Positions 22,921 to 37,000 of a stretch of DNA of 64,000 bases are shown here, piece after piece. Below the pieces are notes generated by a model. It was not told the origin of the DNA. It worked only from the letters and a program-made list of their open reading frames with translations, and made no database searches. This DNA comes from Membranipora membranacea (taxonomy: Eukaryota; Bryozoa; Gymnolaemata; Cheilostomatida; Membraniporidae), in contig OU612065.1 of NCBI GenBank assembly GCA_914767715.1, positions 12,648,001 through 12,712,000 of the forward strand. The letters run 5' to 3'. A program made the translations under genes and the position numbers. Positions within the stretch are counted from its first letter, which is position 1. Every line of letters begins with the position of its first letter.

Positions 22921-25900
22921 CTATGCGTTGCTATGTCCAAGACCTCTCTTAATTACCAGTATGCTGTTATAGACTTTCAGAGCTGGTCCAAGCTTCAGTT
23001 TTAGTATGGAAGTAATATCTGACTGATTCATCAGCAAGAAAGCAGCACCGTCTATCTCCTGAATGAATATATAGACCCAAGGTCAACAGACATGCACAAC
23101 ATTATGATTTCATGTATATCATTAAAGAAAGTTTTAGGTTTGCCTATGTAATTACACAAACTCATCAGATAATCAGACTGTTGTACATGGTTGAGAAATT
23201 AGCTTCATATAACCCTTTGATCATCAGGTTACGAAATCGCTGTTTGATAGAAAGTGATGTCATGTTTGATGCAGTTACTAGGAGCATTATGAAGTAACTG
23301 TGATCACAATAGAGATTTGCACAGAGACATGACATCATAAACGATAAACCCTGCAATACTGTCTAAAGTTATATACATGATCTCATACCTGTTGTATGAA
23401 TAACTGTGTTTGGGTCGCGGTGAGATTTGGAATAATCTTCACAATAAAATCTGCAACTTCCTTCACGTTCCACTTTGGTACATCTGAAAAGCGAACAGAT
23501 GATATTCCAGGCAGCAGCTTGATATTTCTCTCCCAGCATATAGGGAGCTGTTTCTTGTTGTGACTAGAAGGAAGGGCTGGTAAGAACACAGATTGGTGAA
23601 TGCCACTCTGCAAAGCCGATTGGGAATCTACAATATGCAAGAAACTCAAGCGTTGAGCCATGATTGGTGAGGTTGTCAGTTCATGAAAAAAGAGACGACG
23701 ACTCTATTTAATACAGTTGTAATTCTGAGTGATCTCAATATGTGTTGTTTCAACTTTTTACAACCTAATCCTGAGATTCTATTCGTACAGAAGACTCATT
23801 TTTTTACTTTTTGATATTTGAATGAAGTGTCTTGCGCAAGACATTTATCAAATTCAATAGAGTACTAGCACTTCTTCTTGTTGTGACTAAGACAAAAAGC
23901 AAGCTTTTTATTTCTAAGACCTGTCATTCACCTTGTTTGATGGGTGGAGGAGGGGGCATCATGACAGCAGAAGGATCTGAGCTGTTGTTCAGTTGTGTAG
24001 GTGATTTTAGAGACTTTGATCTGGAACGTTTAAGTAGCCCATTGGTCAATGAGGTCGATGGTAGAGGATGACTTGGTATGACTATTCCTTCGGGGTCTGT
24101 ACTAGTAGATTCTGAGGTACTCAAACGACCGCGCTTAGCCTTGCCTGTACTCCCAGCAACTGAGGATCTTCTAAGGTAAAAAAAGAGGTGGATGACTTAA
24201 CCTAAAAAGCATCAGTATCTAGCCTGCCTAAACAAGCTCTGCTGGCCTGACAAAGCCTGTCCTTACATGTTAACTGATTCTGTGGCTATGATACTTGATT
24301 AGCTAATATCATAACCGATTATATGAGTGAGAAAGGCTAGCAAAAACTTTAGTCTTTACTTAGATCACTGGTTTCAATAGCTGAATCCAAACTCGAACAA
24401 AAGCACTTAAAAATTGAAAAAAAAACAAGGTTGATTGGTCGTAAATGGATTTGGTTCATTTTCTGGGTATTATGTGAGAATGAATCATCAAAATCAAAGT
24501 TTGCATCAGGAAGAATTTTACCCATACAACATGACGGAGATCTAGCACCCAAAACACAAGTTTGTGCTGTAATACACGGCAAATAGTATTACAAACCTTC
24601 TTTTTCTCTCCTTTTTCTGTGGAGCTAATCCTTGGTTAGTATCCACACTGAGACTTTTCATCACCTTGTTCTGATTCTGTTTGGCGTTGGGGCATCCTGA
24701 GAGTGTGAAGTGTGTGGGAAATTTTCCAGTCACATGACCAATGCCATCACACCCAGAAGTCACACATTTGCTAAGAAATGTATAAATTTTGGCAATGAGC
24801 TTTTTAATTCTAGGCAGCTTACATGATCTGCATATAAAACTTTGAAGCAAAAGCACTGGATAAGTTCAATTAATAAAATACTTATTTGTAACTTGCTGGC
24901 CGTTTTTGTTGACCAATTTAGTTCATAGCAGAATATTATTTTTATCCTACCTCATGCCATTGACTGCTATAGATGGAGAGTTTAACGCTGGTGAGATGTC
25001 AGAGTGACGCATATCTTGTTTGACAGGTCCTAGTCTGTCTAGCTGTGCTATATCTTTGTTCAAGTTCATATCTGAGTACGGACATCCAAAAGCACTGAAA
25101 AAGTGTCACCAAAAACTGATAAATAATTTGTTAAATAGGCAGGATCACACAATTCCTTTAAATTATTACCTATGAATTAACAGAACTGTTTATAAGCTGC
25201 CTTCAATCATTTTGCTAACATGAGTTGACATTGACAGCAGGGAATTTTTTGCTGCCCACAGGCGATTGAGCTGGATAAATTAAGTTCTAGTTGATATAAA
25301 AATATATGAAACCCACCTGTGATGTCCGGAGTATTTCGCTCCCTTTATGTGTCCATAACCGTAGCAGCCTAGAGTTGGGCAGATACCCGAGTAGTTGACT
25401 ATATCTAAAGGTGAGAGCGGAGCTTGTATAGGATGCCCTGTCCTACTACACCAGCCAACTGGATGGAGATCTGTACTATCTGCATACTCCCAGTAGTCAT
25501 ATTTATTATCCCAACCACCAAAGTGAATGAGCACCTTATTATCCAGCACCTGGAGTATTTCAGCTACTCTGACTATGAGAGTATTACGTTTGTCAACCAC
25601 TTCTAGAGCCATACCAGGTTCAAACTCAACATGGTGCACCTGAAACGACAGATCAGATAGTTCAATTTGATGGTAAAAAAATAGAAAAAGAAAAAAATTC
25701 GTCTCTCCTTATAACGGTTGAAGAAAATGCAGTGGGTTCAAAACATTTAGATTTTTTGCTACCAAAAGTTTTTACAATACATGTTTTGGAATACAGAGAG
25801 TTTAGGTAGTGGCAATGCAAACTCACAGGTTGAAAACCACCAATTGGTGCAGCCCTAGACTTGGTGTCCTCCAGATAACTTTCCCATGTAAACTTTGAAG

Positions 25901-28900
25901 CATCCTCATAACCATTAGGGGCTGAGAGAATCTGCAGGTTATCCTGACACCAGCCTACTGGATGAATGTGTGCAGAGTTGTATGAACACCAGTAATCATA
26001 TGTGTCCTCCCATCCATCAAAATGAACAAGGATCTTATCCGCATATGTGTCACTGACTGATGCCACGCATACTAGGTTATTATTCTTTATATCAGCAGCT
26101 TCAAGTCTATCGCCTGCCAGGAATTTTGGTTTTATCATTGTGAACTACAAGAAAAGGTTAAAATAAATATAAAAAAATACAAATATATCAGAAAAGACAA
26201 TCAGCAGGGCAAATTTACGGACGTAAGAATGACATTAAAAATTCAAAATGTTTGAGCATAACTCAAGGCAATGACAACTTTGGAGCTACACAAGGTAGTA
26301 ATAGCAATGAACTAAACCTAGGTTTAGTTCATTGGTAATAGTAATCAGTAGTTCTTTTTTCAATGAAGGTATTTTCTACACCTAGGTGAGGATGTTTCCT
26401 GTCAAAAATATGAACAGTGGCCATTTATCATTATCTTGCATGATAAACTAGAGAACCAGGCACATATTTGGGTTCTACAATATTACCTCTTTGGTGCAGA
26501 CTTTAAACAATGATCGTGGTGCAGCAGTTGACTTGGAGACCTCCAGATATTTCTCCCAGCTGAATGTGTCTTTAGCTACACCTGTTAACAAGTAATAGAA
26601 GTTAACGTGGTAGACGACTATCACATGGATCCTCCAATGTAAGCTTATCTTGTTTCATTAAAAGGGACTCTCTAAATTTATCTGCAATTATCTCACAGTA
26701 ACACCACATAAGACCGAATGGTAGAGATCAGAGGACTAGGGACAGTTAATATCAACTGATAAAACAATATAGGTCTGCAGATATTGAAGACAATGGTGGT
26801 TTCTCTATTCGCTCCTGGGATAATTTGATTTCATTTCCTTCCTGATGGGAAATCGAGTATCGATTATTTATTGGTCGGTGAATATAATGAAGTATATATA
26901 ATAAAAAAATTACCAGTGAGTGAATTGATTCATGTGGCCGAAGTATCTTCAGAAGTAATTTTGTGTGACGACCCGAAGTCGAATTCTGAAAATTAGGGGC
27001 GGGTACAATTGAGGTACTTAAATTAAATGGAGTTTCAAAACCAAGATCTCTGTTCAAGGAAAGGAACATAGTTGCGCTTTGACAAGAATTTCAGGGCTTC
27101 CCAGTAAAATTTCATGGAACCAAATCCAGTTGCCCATGAAATGTTCAAGGCAGACATTAATTTTGTTAGACTGTTCATCCTAGCCTGGATATCAAATTTG
27201 ATAGTGATTAAGCTCCATGATATTGACATTATTCCAAGGATTAGAAACAGATTTAGATGTAGATTTGCTCAGATTGTTATGTTAAAGCACTTTTATCAAG
27301 AGCAAGAAAATGAATAATGACTAAGATGACCAGGCATTGCTATAAATAAATAATTGATACCTTTAGGGGACAGTACAGTTTTCCTATTTTCAGCACACCA
27401 CCCAACGGGAAATATCTGATCTGAGTAGCAGTAGGTCCAGAAATCATAAACTTCTGAGTAGCCATCGAAATGCAGCCGCATTCTTAGTCCCTTGATCTCA
27501 ACGACCGTCAGCACACAGTAGACAGATGGATGGAGAGGGTCGATACCTTCCATCTTCAGGCCAACTGTAAACTCATTCGTATATGTCTCAGGGGGCTACA
27601 ACAAACATGGCTATTTTTTGTTATTCAACTGCATTCATGATATTGACAGGTCATTAATGTAGTACACTGATGCAGTACATAAATCTTTGGCCGAAAAACT
27701 ATTTAATGGCTATTTGGTTACTTGTTACTTGTAAAAAAGTGTTTGGGAAGCACCTTGAGTACACCTCCCAATTTCCCATGTTCCCTATGTGAATTACACA
27801 CGATTGTATCACTTCACCGAGATAATTTAGATAGTCTATGACATGACATTGTAATAAAATAATGGAGAGTTTCAACTCCTGTAATGGATTATTCTTCAAA
27901 CTCAGGAGCTGAACAAATATACGATACAATACTAGGATACAATACTAGGATACAATACTATGATACAATACTAGGATACAATACTAGGATACAATATTAG
28001 GATACAATACTAGGATACAATATTAGGATACAATACTATACGATATAATACTAGACGATACAATACTAGGATACAATACTAGGACACAATACTAGGACAC
28101 AATACTAGGATACAATACTAGGATACAATACTAGGATACAATACTATACGATATAATACTAGACGATACAATACTAGGATACAATACTAGGACACAATAC
28201 TAGGATACAATACTAGGATACAATATTAGGATACAATACTATACGATATAATACTAGACGATACAATACTAGGATACAATACTAGGACACAATACTAGGA
28301 CACAATACTAGGATACAATACTAGGATACAATACTAGGATACAATACTATACGATATAATACTAGACGATACAATACTAGACGCATTGATGCTTTAGAAT
28401 ATATCCTACCTCATGAAAGAATAACTCTTCTGGTGCTTCTTTGAGTGCTTCATCTGTCAAATATTTTCTCCATGAAAAAGTCCTCGGTTTTTTACCTAGA
28501 AGACATGATCGGGGATTAGAGTACATTTTGAATTGATCTAGATGACCACACAGTGAGACAAGCAACTTGAGGGAATTGAACAGTTAGCCAAGCGTCAAAC
28601 TGCCATGGGTTGTCATATTATGGAGTCAGATTCACTATGGCATGTTGAGCATCCAAAGGTTAATGGTACACTGGTGTAAATAAAATGACAGTTCCTAAGC
28701 CTCATAATTGTTCCCGGCTATGTGACATCACGAAATGACAAAGAGATATTTATGTCAATGATAATTTTGGCAGAATAATATACACTGATTATGGCAACAA
28801 ACTTTGTGATACTAAACTTTAGCATCAAGTCAAATGAATTGGTGAAGAAAGGGTTCTGATTTCCCGATCCTGAGCAATTTTGAGCAGAGGATTACAATTT

Positions 28901-30256
28901 GCGCCGAGGGTAATGGTGCTAGGATCATATCATAAACATATGAATAAGTATTTATATGTTTATGGATCATACACATGCATGCATTTGCATGTTAAATCTG
29001 GTGTACTGACTTACAAAGTCAGCCAATGTGTAAAAAAAAGGTAGCAAAATACAGGACAGACACCAGCACTCAACGTGTAACAATTTGCCAAGATGTTCAA
29101 CAATTTCGCATCAACACCAGCTGTCAAACTCCACTCATTAATTGATAGCACAAAAGACAATTGTCATAAATATGGGAAGGTCTTAAGGCAGCCAGCTGAC
29201 CTGAATTCCGATCATGATCTATACCTTTATGAACATTATTGGTTTTGCCAGTGTCTATAGCATCCATCCTGAAGTTCTCCTCGTATACACTGAGATATGA
29301 TGCTCTCTTTTTCTTACGCTTTCCAGGACCTCTCGGCTGATCTTGATCACTGGCTGGGTTATTACTGCCTGGTGTGTTCTTATTCCCAACATCAACAACA
29401 TCCCCGAACTCAGAAGAGCTGTTTGATGTACAGAGAGAATCACAACTAAAAGTGTCATAGAAGAAAAAGAACATATTATAGAAGTGCCCAACTAATTTTG
29501 CTCCAACATGACACAGTGTTTGCTGAATTTTAAGGTATTTTTTCTGTGTGATACTACTAGGGCCAGCTGCAAATAATGATCAAATATTGTGATGACTGTT
29601 TATTAAGGGGAGGGCTTCAAACTAACACAAATGTGTGCTTAGAACTACAACTATAAAAACTCAGTTACCAGGTACAGACTACCCATAAGATGCAAATGAA
29701 GTATTTTAATCACTTTAATTGATCCTAGCAGCAAAGAATGACGATGACCTGAGTAACTAACTAACCCGTGCTTGTCAGCGCATGATTGTGAGCAGTATCT
29801 GTCAGGTAGTATAAACTCAACTGATCTGTCATGCTTACCACAAACTAAGCATGTTGATAGTGTCCCATCTTCTGATGTGCCTGAGAAAATATTTTGTTGT
29901 AGTAAAACATGAAAGTGATCAAATGTTTCTTCCACCTAGATGCATCATTGCATGCCATGAAGGCAGTGTTTGCCATGTCACTAACTTTTCTAACTAGAAC
30001 TATAACAAACTTTTCAATTGCGGCCTTCGCCAGAGTCAATAACCTGCGTTTCTCAGAAAATAGCATTACACGCCTGTACCCCCTTAATTTGATATTAGTT
30101 CACCACACCATTCTTGGCTTTGGCCTCAAGAGAATCTGATTCGCTTGTTTTCACTCCTCCGTTCTGTACGTCCACTTCCGGCGTTGTTTCAGTTTTATCA
30201 CTGTTGACAGCTGTGCTACCAACATTATGGTCTTCTGTAGCAGAGAGTGTGTCCAT
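22921..30256 (-). CDS. L3MBTL: L3MBTL-type chromatin reader (FCS finger, 3 MBT repeats, two C2HC fingers, SAM), 13 exons, 824 aa
   Basis: The coding exons in order are 30109-30256, 29766-29880, 29225-29445, 28410-28495, 27361-27595, 26487-26581, 25827-26144, 25317-25639, 24951-25094, 24597-24770, 23932-24170, 23389-23627 and 22921-23058 (2475 nt). Residues about 60-85 form an FCS-type finger (CLVCGKHDRS ... YCSQSCADKH). A basic GKRKKKR segment follows near 130. Three MBT repeats occupy about 162-485, each with an HFDGW/Y...YDYW...HPVGWC core. MBT2 keeps the Asp, Asn and aromatic residues of the methyl-lysine pocket. Two MYT1-type C2HC fingers follow (CPTLGCYGYGHIKG and CVTSGCDGIGHVTG), then a basic linker, LHQ/IHQSVF and KLLPG segments as in L3MBTL1/3, and a C-terminal SAM domain (KWNVKEVADFI ... 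LGPALKVYNSILVIK). The family compacts chromatin and binds mono- and dimethyl-lysine. An acceptor just before the ATG (30269-30270) implies an upstream leader exon. Confidence 0.94.
26305..26334. repeat. 30 bp perfect palindrome without spacer
   Basis: CAATGAACTAAACCT is followed directly by its exact reverse complement AGGTTTAGTTCATTG. It lies in the L3MBTL intron 26145-26486. Confidence 0.85.
27920..28382. repeat. Minisatellite, 13 bp unit with higher-order structure
   Basis: About 35 tandem copies of a 13 bp unit (GGATACAATACTA) with variants GGACACAATACTA and GGATACAATATTA. A longer variant containing CGATATAATACTAGACGATA recurs at about 28041, 28149, 28253 and 28352. That is every 99-108 bp, or close to eight units, so blocks have been duplicated. 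It sits in the L3MBTL intron between the two exons that build MBT repeat 1. Confidence 0.9.
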
Positions 30257-30987
30257 TTTCCAAGGGTTCTAAAAAAGAAAGAATACAGTCCCATGACCTA
30301 TCAATGTGTATTAAGTTAGTTATGCCCAGCATGACCATACAGAGGGATGTTTCACTATGTTCCAGGATACAGTAATGTCATCCTAGCAATACTGCGCTGT
30401 ACCAATAATACCAGTCACCCAACAAACCAAATGAACATTCCATAGTTTATAATGTATGTGATGATATATTTCTGCTTTTGCACACAGTTTACATACAAAG
30501 GCGTGTATAAAGTCAAATAACATCATCAGCAGTATGGCAGAAAAAAAACAAAAACTTGTCATGATGAGATCATTTTAAAGATCTTATCATTAGAAAAAGC
30601 TAATAGTTGAGACTGACGAGACTCTTTAGCTTAGAAACAAGACGATTTATAGCAATGTGATTATGTTAACTCACAGAGAAGCTATTGAATTGAAGTGGAA
30701 ATGCTACTGTCAATTAAGTATCAAGCCGTTTTTGAAACATTGACATACTATTGAGACATAAAAAACCCTAAGCAAGCAAATCAGCACATATCTCCCAAGC
30801 AGCACCCAACAATTGCATAACATAATATAGAGGTTGCTATCCATATCACTATTTACTGTTATCAGGGTGCAGAGATGTAATTGACATCGCAACTAAACTG
30901 TACATGATATCTCCCAAGGATATGAAAGTACAAACACAGTTTGCGAGATGGGTAGTTTCATTAGTTGTATAACAATATATAGAGTAT

Positions 30988-31014
30988 GCTATAGTGCTAT
31001 AGTGCTATAGTGCT
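30988..31014. repeat. Short tandem repeat (GCTATAGT)n
   Basis: About three and a half copies of the 8 bp unit GCTATAGT in the gene-poor stretch. Confidence 0.7.
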
Positions 31015-34000
31015 ACATAGGATCAAAATATTGAATCTAAACTAGATCAGCTGCAATGGAATTACAGATCACCAGTACATCAATCATGGTCGAACATTGC
31101 ACACAGTAACTTACAATAAACACAACAAATAAAATATCTCAGCGAGTTATTGATTTCAGAAGGAAGCTTATGATTCTTATTGCGATAGCTATATGTCTCT
31201 TCCAACCCACATTTTACAGGTCATCAGGCCTAGCTCATAAAATGGCACCATCAACAGACTACAACAAGCAACTACTCGAAACACCGCAGGTAGAACATAA
31301 TCAAGTGAGCCACTTACTCAAAGTAAAACATCATACCTGCTCATGATTAACCCAAGAATATGTATTGAACAGATGAAAACGGCGTTCCAACAGAAAACAA
31401 GCTTTCAATTTGCATCAACATTCTGAAACAGCAACCAGATACAAAAAGTTGATGGGCCAATCCACAGTTTGTGTGTGCCATGGAACCCACAGGTCTTTGA
31501 AACAGCGAGAGTAGGTCTAGTGATCACTCGAAGACTGCTACCACTCCACAGCATACTTTACTGTCAAAAACAGATCCGCAGACTGACAGCAAAACACAGA
31601 AATACTAGGGCAACAGGAACAACTATTATACAACAACTAAACTGGACTGAATAAAGAAACAAGACATCATTATGGCTACGAATTCGTGAAAATATAAAAA
31701 TAAATGTGAGCTTTTGTTAGACATACAAATTAATCAACCATTTCTTTAACTTCTGGCAGTAAATCACATGAACACTCTACCATGCCCTACCATGTATACA
31801 AACCGAAACAGAACGCCAACCACTGAATTATTTACACGTTATACACAAGCCCACAGCAGCTCCTTATGAAAAACTACCATTATCAGAATACTGAGTGGTT
31901 TGATAAATCATTCAACTGAATCGTTAGACAATGCACTAAACGAGCCTTATTGTACAACAACAACACTGAACAAACTGTGTGCATAACATACAGCCAATAT
32001 TTAATACCACAATCAAAAACTATAGCCGCAACACCCTTGAGTCGTACACCTTAATCTATGTTAAACCATCCTCACCATCTAAAGATAGGTGAAACCAAGA
32101 CACAGCATATAATTTGAAATGCTCTGACAAAGTTTGAAATCTTCTTAGCTCCACCTAATTAAAGTCTTGGTCCATAAAATATGGTCATTGTAACATAAGT
32201 GTGTATGAGAACTCCCATTCGGTGGTTGGACATGGCAGCAGCGCGTTGAGCTGCATAAAATATGAATATGCACAAAAATCAGAGTTGAAGCTGACAATGA
32301 ACTATAGGTAGATTGTAACCAGCAGTAACTTGGTTGTAATGTTAGTATAGGTAGGTACTAGTTAGCTAGTAAGAGAGAGAAGGTCAACTAATAATATGGA
32401 TTGCTCTTTCAGACAGATCGTTTAAAAAGAAAGCTCTTCATTTCTCCATTATCAAGTCTCAGTCACACGGGAAAGCCAACTATCTTGGCAGAAGAATGAA
32501 GTAAGTCAACTTATCCACTAAACATACAAAGTGAAATAAAAGGAATATTTTTGTATAATACCACACACTAAATTGGGAAACATAATCTTAAATTTAAGCT
32601 GATATACATTTTAAAACTAACGGTATGAATATCGGGAAGATGATCTTTCTGTAGGTTTCACTTAAAAAAGCAGTTGTACACACCTGGCAAACAAACATGC
32701 TTGGTTCTGATAACGTTAAAAATGAAAAACGGACGCTGAAAGATGACAAAAAAATATGAATACTGGTATACCAAATACAGATCATAAGCGATCGTGAAAA
32801 GAGATGAATATACAGGAAGTTTATGCCACGCCACTTTAACATAGAAAAACATAGACTTGTCATCAGTAACTGCACTATTACTTGGTACAGAACTTGATAT
32901 TGCACCAGTACAGACAAAAAGAAAAACTATTATAGCAAAATTTTCAAAATGGCTGATCACTCATATGAATGAACCCAGTTGTGTCAACAGCTGAAAAACT
33001 ATTCATATATCTCATTTACATCTGCCTCAATACCAAGAACACCTACCCCAGCAGAAAAAAGTTGTTTTCCCTAGTTCAGAACCATGCCAAAGCCAAACTA
33101 TGCGACTGAATAACAATTACAGTGCTTATAATAAATTACTATCGCTTGCCGGCATATAACATAACGCACAATTTATAATAGCATTGAAAATAACCAGTAT
33201 AGTATCAGTGACCTACTTATGCACGTTTTTAGATAAGCTGATATTTCCATCCGATGATGACAAGGACTGTAAATATGCCAGCAAAATGTTGTAACATAAC
33301 CAAGCATTGATGATTTGAAACCTGTGGCGTGGTACAAAGTGTAAAAAATGTATCATGCTTAGATTCCTAAGGTCCAGAGAAAACTTTATGATATAAACTA
33401 CAGCCAACTGACAATTTCATAACTGTACTTCAGCTTCTGCCCTAAGAGGTAAGGTCTTCTATCCAAGTTTCTGGACATGAAACACTGTAAGCTGCTTCAC
33501 AAGGTTTGTCTTCAAGGAGGGCTTAGCTGATGGACCATAAAAATAGAGTATATATGTAATATGTATAACAATCAATGCCTGAACACAACTACATTTGCAG
33601 TGCAGTAGGCTACATCTATGAAAGTGACTAATAAATAATCATCATTATGAAGATATGGAGGAAGTAGTAGTTGCTGCTCCCTTCCCTGATGTAAATGGGT
33701 TCAAAAATAAGAGAAAAACACATGAAACAACACTAGGCTTATTGACAGTACAAAAAATTGGTCCAATACAGCTCTGAGCAGCAGAGAAAACAGAGCAAGT
33801 GTACTTTTAGTGTTTTAGTTTTAGCTACATGGACAATCATCGTCCATTGAACAAAAAAATTAGGTTTTACATATAGAAAAATACCACTGAAAACCTGATT
33901 ACAAAATATTGAAGGTACAAAATATTGTACACGCACCATAACATTTTCAGTGCTACAGCTAAGTTGGCGCTGTTATCATTGATTAGTTGCAATGAACAAC

Positions 34001-37000
34001 TATTATATGTGTGCATGATGAAACATGCAGTGTAAGGGGGTGTCTGTGCTGTATTCACTGTTCTTCTTCCTACCTTCTGCCCTGATTGCTGTAAGTTGAA
34101 ACCTGATTCCATCGGATAGATTTGATGCTATAACACAATTACGAAGCACACCCGGGTGTTCCAGGGAAGTTGGCTCCTTCAGAAGAGGAGTTGAGTTGTT
34201 GAATGTTTTATCAGTCATGACATTTAAAGACAGAGTTATTTCACCAGTGTGTTGCTATAGGTAAACTTTTAAGGCAGCTGTAGGCCTATGTAGCTTTCGC
34301 AGACAAGGTTCATTGCTCTAGAGGAGAGAGGTGTATTTTAGAGTAGCATATAGACTTTAAATGATTGAAGAAAAAGTCACATCATAAAACATCTGACAAT
34401 TTTACCAGTTTCTACAATTCACAGCCTTCTTGCTGATATCCATTGGTAGTGCCAGCCCCTAAGCACGCTTATCTTTTCATGTCAGCTTTTGAAATTAAAA
34501 CAATTAAGAAGGTCAAAAACAGGTTTTCATAGTAGATTAGTCCTCAGTGTCAGTTTAGAATAATGATTTATGTTTGGTATCTAGTTCCAGGCACATAAGT
34601 TTGTTTGCATGGACTGAGGCTAAAACTATTTTTTAAAGATTTGTGTTGAAAATTGCAAATATTAGGGGATTGACAAGTCAACTTGTACGCGCATCTAACA
34701 GAGATGACTACACCAGAGTGATCAAAGACAGCACAGCAGAGTGATTCGCATTTATCAAATCAATTAGTTTCAGGTGAGCTCTCGGAGGTGATCTTGTTAC
34801 CTGATACATACCTGATACATAATTGCAAATCAATGACTAGAGGGAAGGTGTAGGTAGATAAACAAATACATCGCCCAATAAAGGATTTAAAACAGCTGTA
34901 GCAGTAGCCAGATGGGATTAAGCCATACTGGTATTCAAGATAAGGCAGTCTCATAGCCACATACTTTGAGATAGACACAATGAACAATTATAAACTAGAC
35001 TTTGTGTAGTTTTAATGGCGGCTCATGTCACGAGTGCAGACTGGAGCTTTTTGACCAGTCTCGCACCAGTATAATGCAGGTAGGTACCAATCAAAATTGA
35101 TTGATCACAAGTCGCAGTGCATTCCAAGGTGCTTAGAATGAAGCTCCATGTCAAGATGATTATCTTTCACATATAATATACATCTAGTAGGAACAATGGG
35201 CCTTATCATGGTGCCCAAGAGTAGACAGAAAAAAAGCAGGATTCATCTTTGACAACAGATCACTGTATAGGCAAAATCAATAGTATTTATAATCTTTGGC
35301 AATAGTATTAGAAGATGACAAAGTCGTTCCGTGGTTACACTCTTTAAAATCATAATCCCTCGTTCTCAGCAATCCTTTATATATTTTGTATGACAAATAG
35401 CATGTTGAGAGGGAGAAAATAAGTTTTGATCAGAGCAGTTGTGACCCAGAGGACAGGGACCTAATTTAAGTCAAACAGCTATAATTGAAAAGATATTACA
35501 GCGAGCAAGCCTTCTCTAAATATCTGGGGTAGACAGGCAAGGTCTGAAGTGTTGCAGGGTTAATTGCCCATCAAGTTTTTTGAAAGTGTAAATGCTGAGT
35601 AATCCCTTATTGATCATAAGATGCGAGTGATATGCTAAAATGCCTGTCAAATTTGCACAGGAAATGAGTTAGACAGTATTGTGCTCTGTGGTAGAGGGAA
35701 GTTAACCCAAATTGCTACAGCACAGTAGTCATAACCATAAAACTTGTGTTGAAATTTTAAAATTATAAACAACATAAGGAGGGTGGAAGGTAACCACCGG
35801 CACTAATCTCGCATAGCACTCAGAACTGAGAAAAGAGGGCTTATATTCATGAAATCGACATTTCCACCAAGTCACATATACAATGTGGCCTAGTGCTCAC
35901 TAGCAACATTGAGGCTGTATGAATACAATCACTATTGATGATAGTTCAGACTTCCTCTGTAAGTTAACTATTGACAATTTTTTCTTACATATATGACAGT
36001 GTTGAAAAAATTACCAACAACAAATACAAGGGATTAACTAAAGACTAGTACCATGAATGCAGTTAATTTTGTTATTGGAGCAATTGATTTTGCCATTCTT
36101 AACCAAATTTCAAACCATTTTTTTTTGCAAGGTTAACTTAGTACAAGAGGGTTACAAAGAATGATATTTCAACATGACTTGATCAGTCAAATAAAGCTAT
36201 TTAAAATCTGTTCAAAACCTGACCAGACACCCAGTATTCATCAGGGTGACCTTTCCTTGAGGCTTTGACAAGTTGATCCGGAAAAAAATCAGGAAAGTAT
36301 AGAGAAATAACAGAATGAACTTCATTTAAAAAAGTTTTATTTGTATAATATACAGTCACGTTACAGGAAACAATAAATAAAAACTACCCTTACATTAGAT
36401 AAAACCTTAGAGGAGTACATATATTAGCTAGAGTTAAGTTAAGTTAGTTAGGATGATAGCTAGCACTAAATTTGAGGTGGGTGTTGGGAGTCTACACTCT
36501 ACATAAAGTTAAGAGGGTGTTTACAAGTAAGCTAGCTTTAAATTAAGATGTATTAAGCATGCGCCAAATCTAAACTTTTCCTTTTTCCTTCTCTAGGGTA
36601 CCGGACCTTCCCAAGTCACAACTAGACATGCAAATTTCTAGCCCTTATTGATAAGATAAGATTTTTTTATTGGTTGCTTTCATCAAGGATGGTGGTAAAC
36701 AAGGACTGTTTTTCTTCTCACTACATTTTGTGAGATGCTTTATTTACTATGTGAGATATATGCAGTTCAAGCAAGGCCTCAATGAACACCAGTCAAAGTT
36801 CGGTCGGAAGAAAGTAGTTGTCTTCATTCAGCAATCAGTGTGAAGTTTTAGTTTTATTCTATCCTCAGTGCAATGTCTTTATGCATAATATTAGATTATG
36901 TACCCTGTTCATTTCTAGTAACATTTTTGCAATATATAGGAAACAAAGATTGTGCCTCCTAATTTGCACTTTTTCCTGAACATAACCTAAAATAATTTAC

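Noticed and set aside
27920-28382. CRISPR-like array
   Set aside because: Units are contiguous 13 bp tandem copies without unique spacers, so it is a minisatellite.
32594-32960. Hydrophobic open frames on the minus strand
   Set aside because: Two overlapping frames with low complexity, no splice support and no domain; AT-rich DNA often gives such frames.
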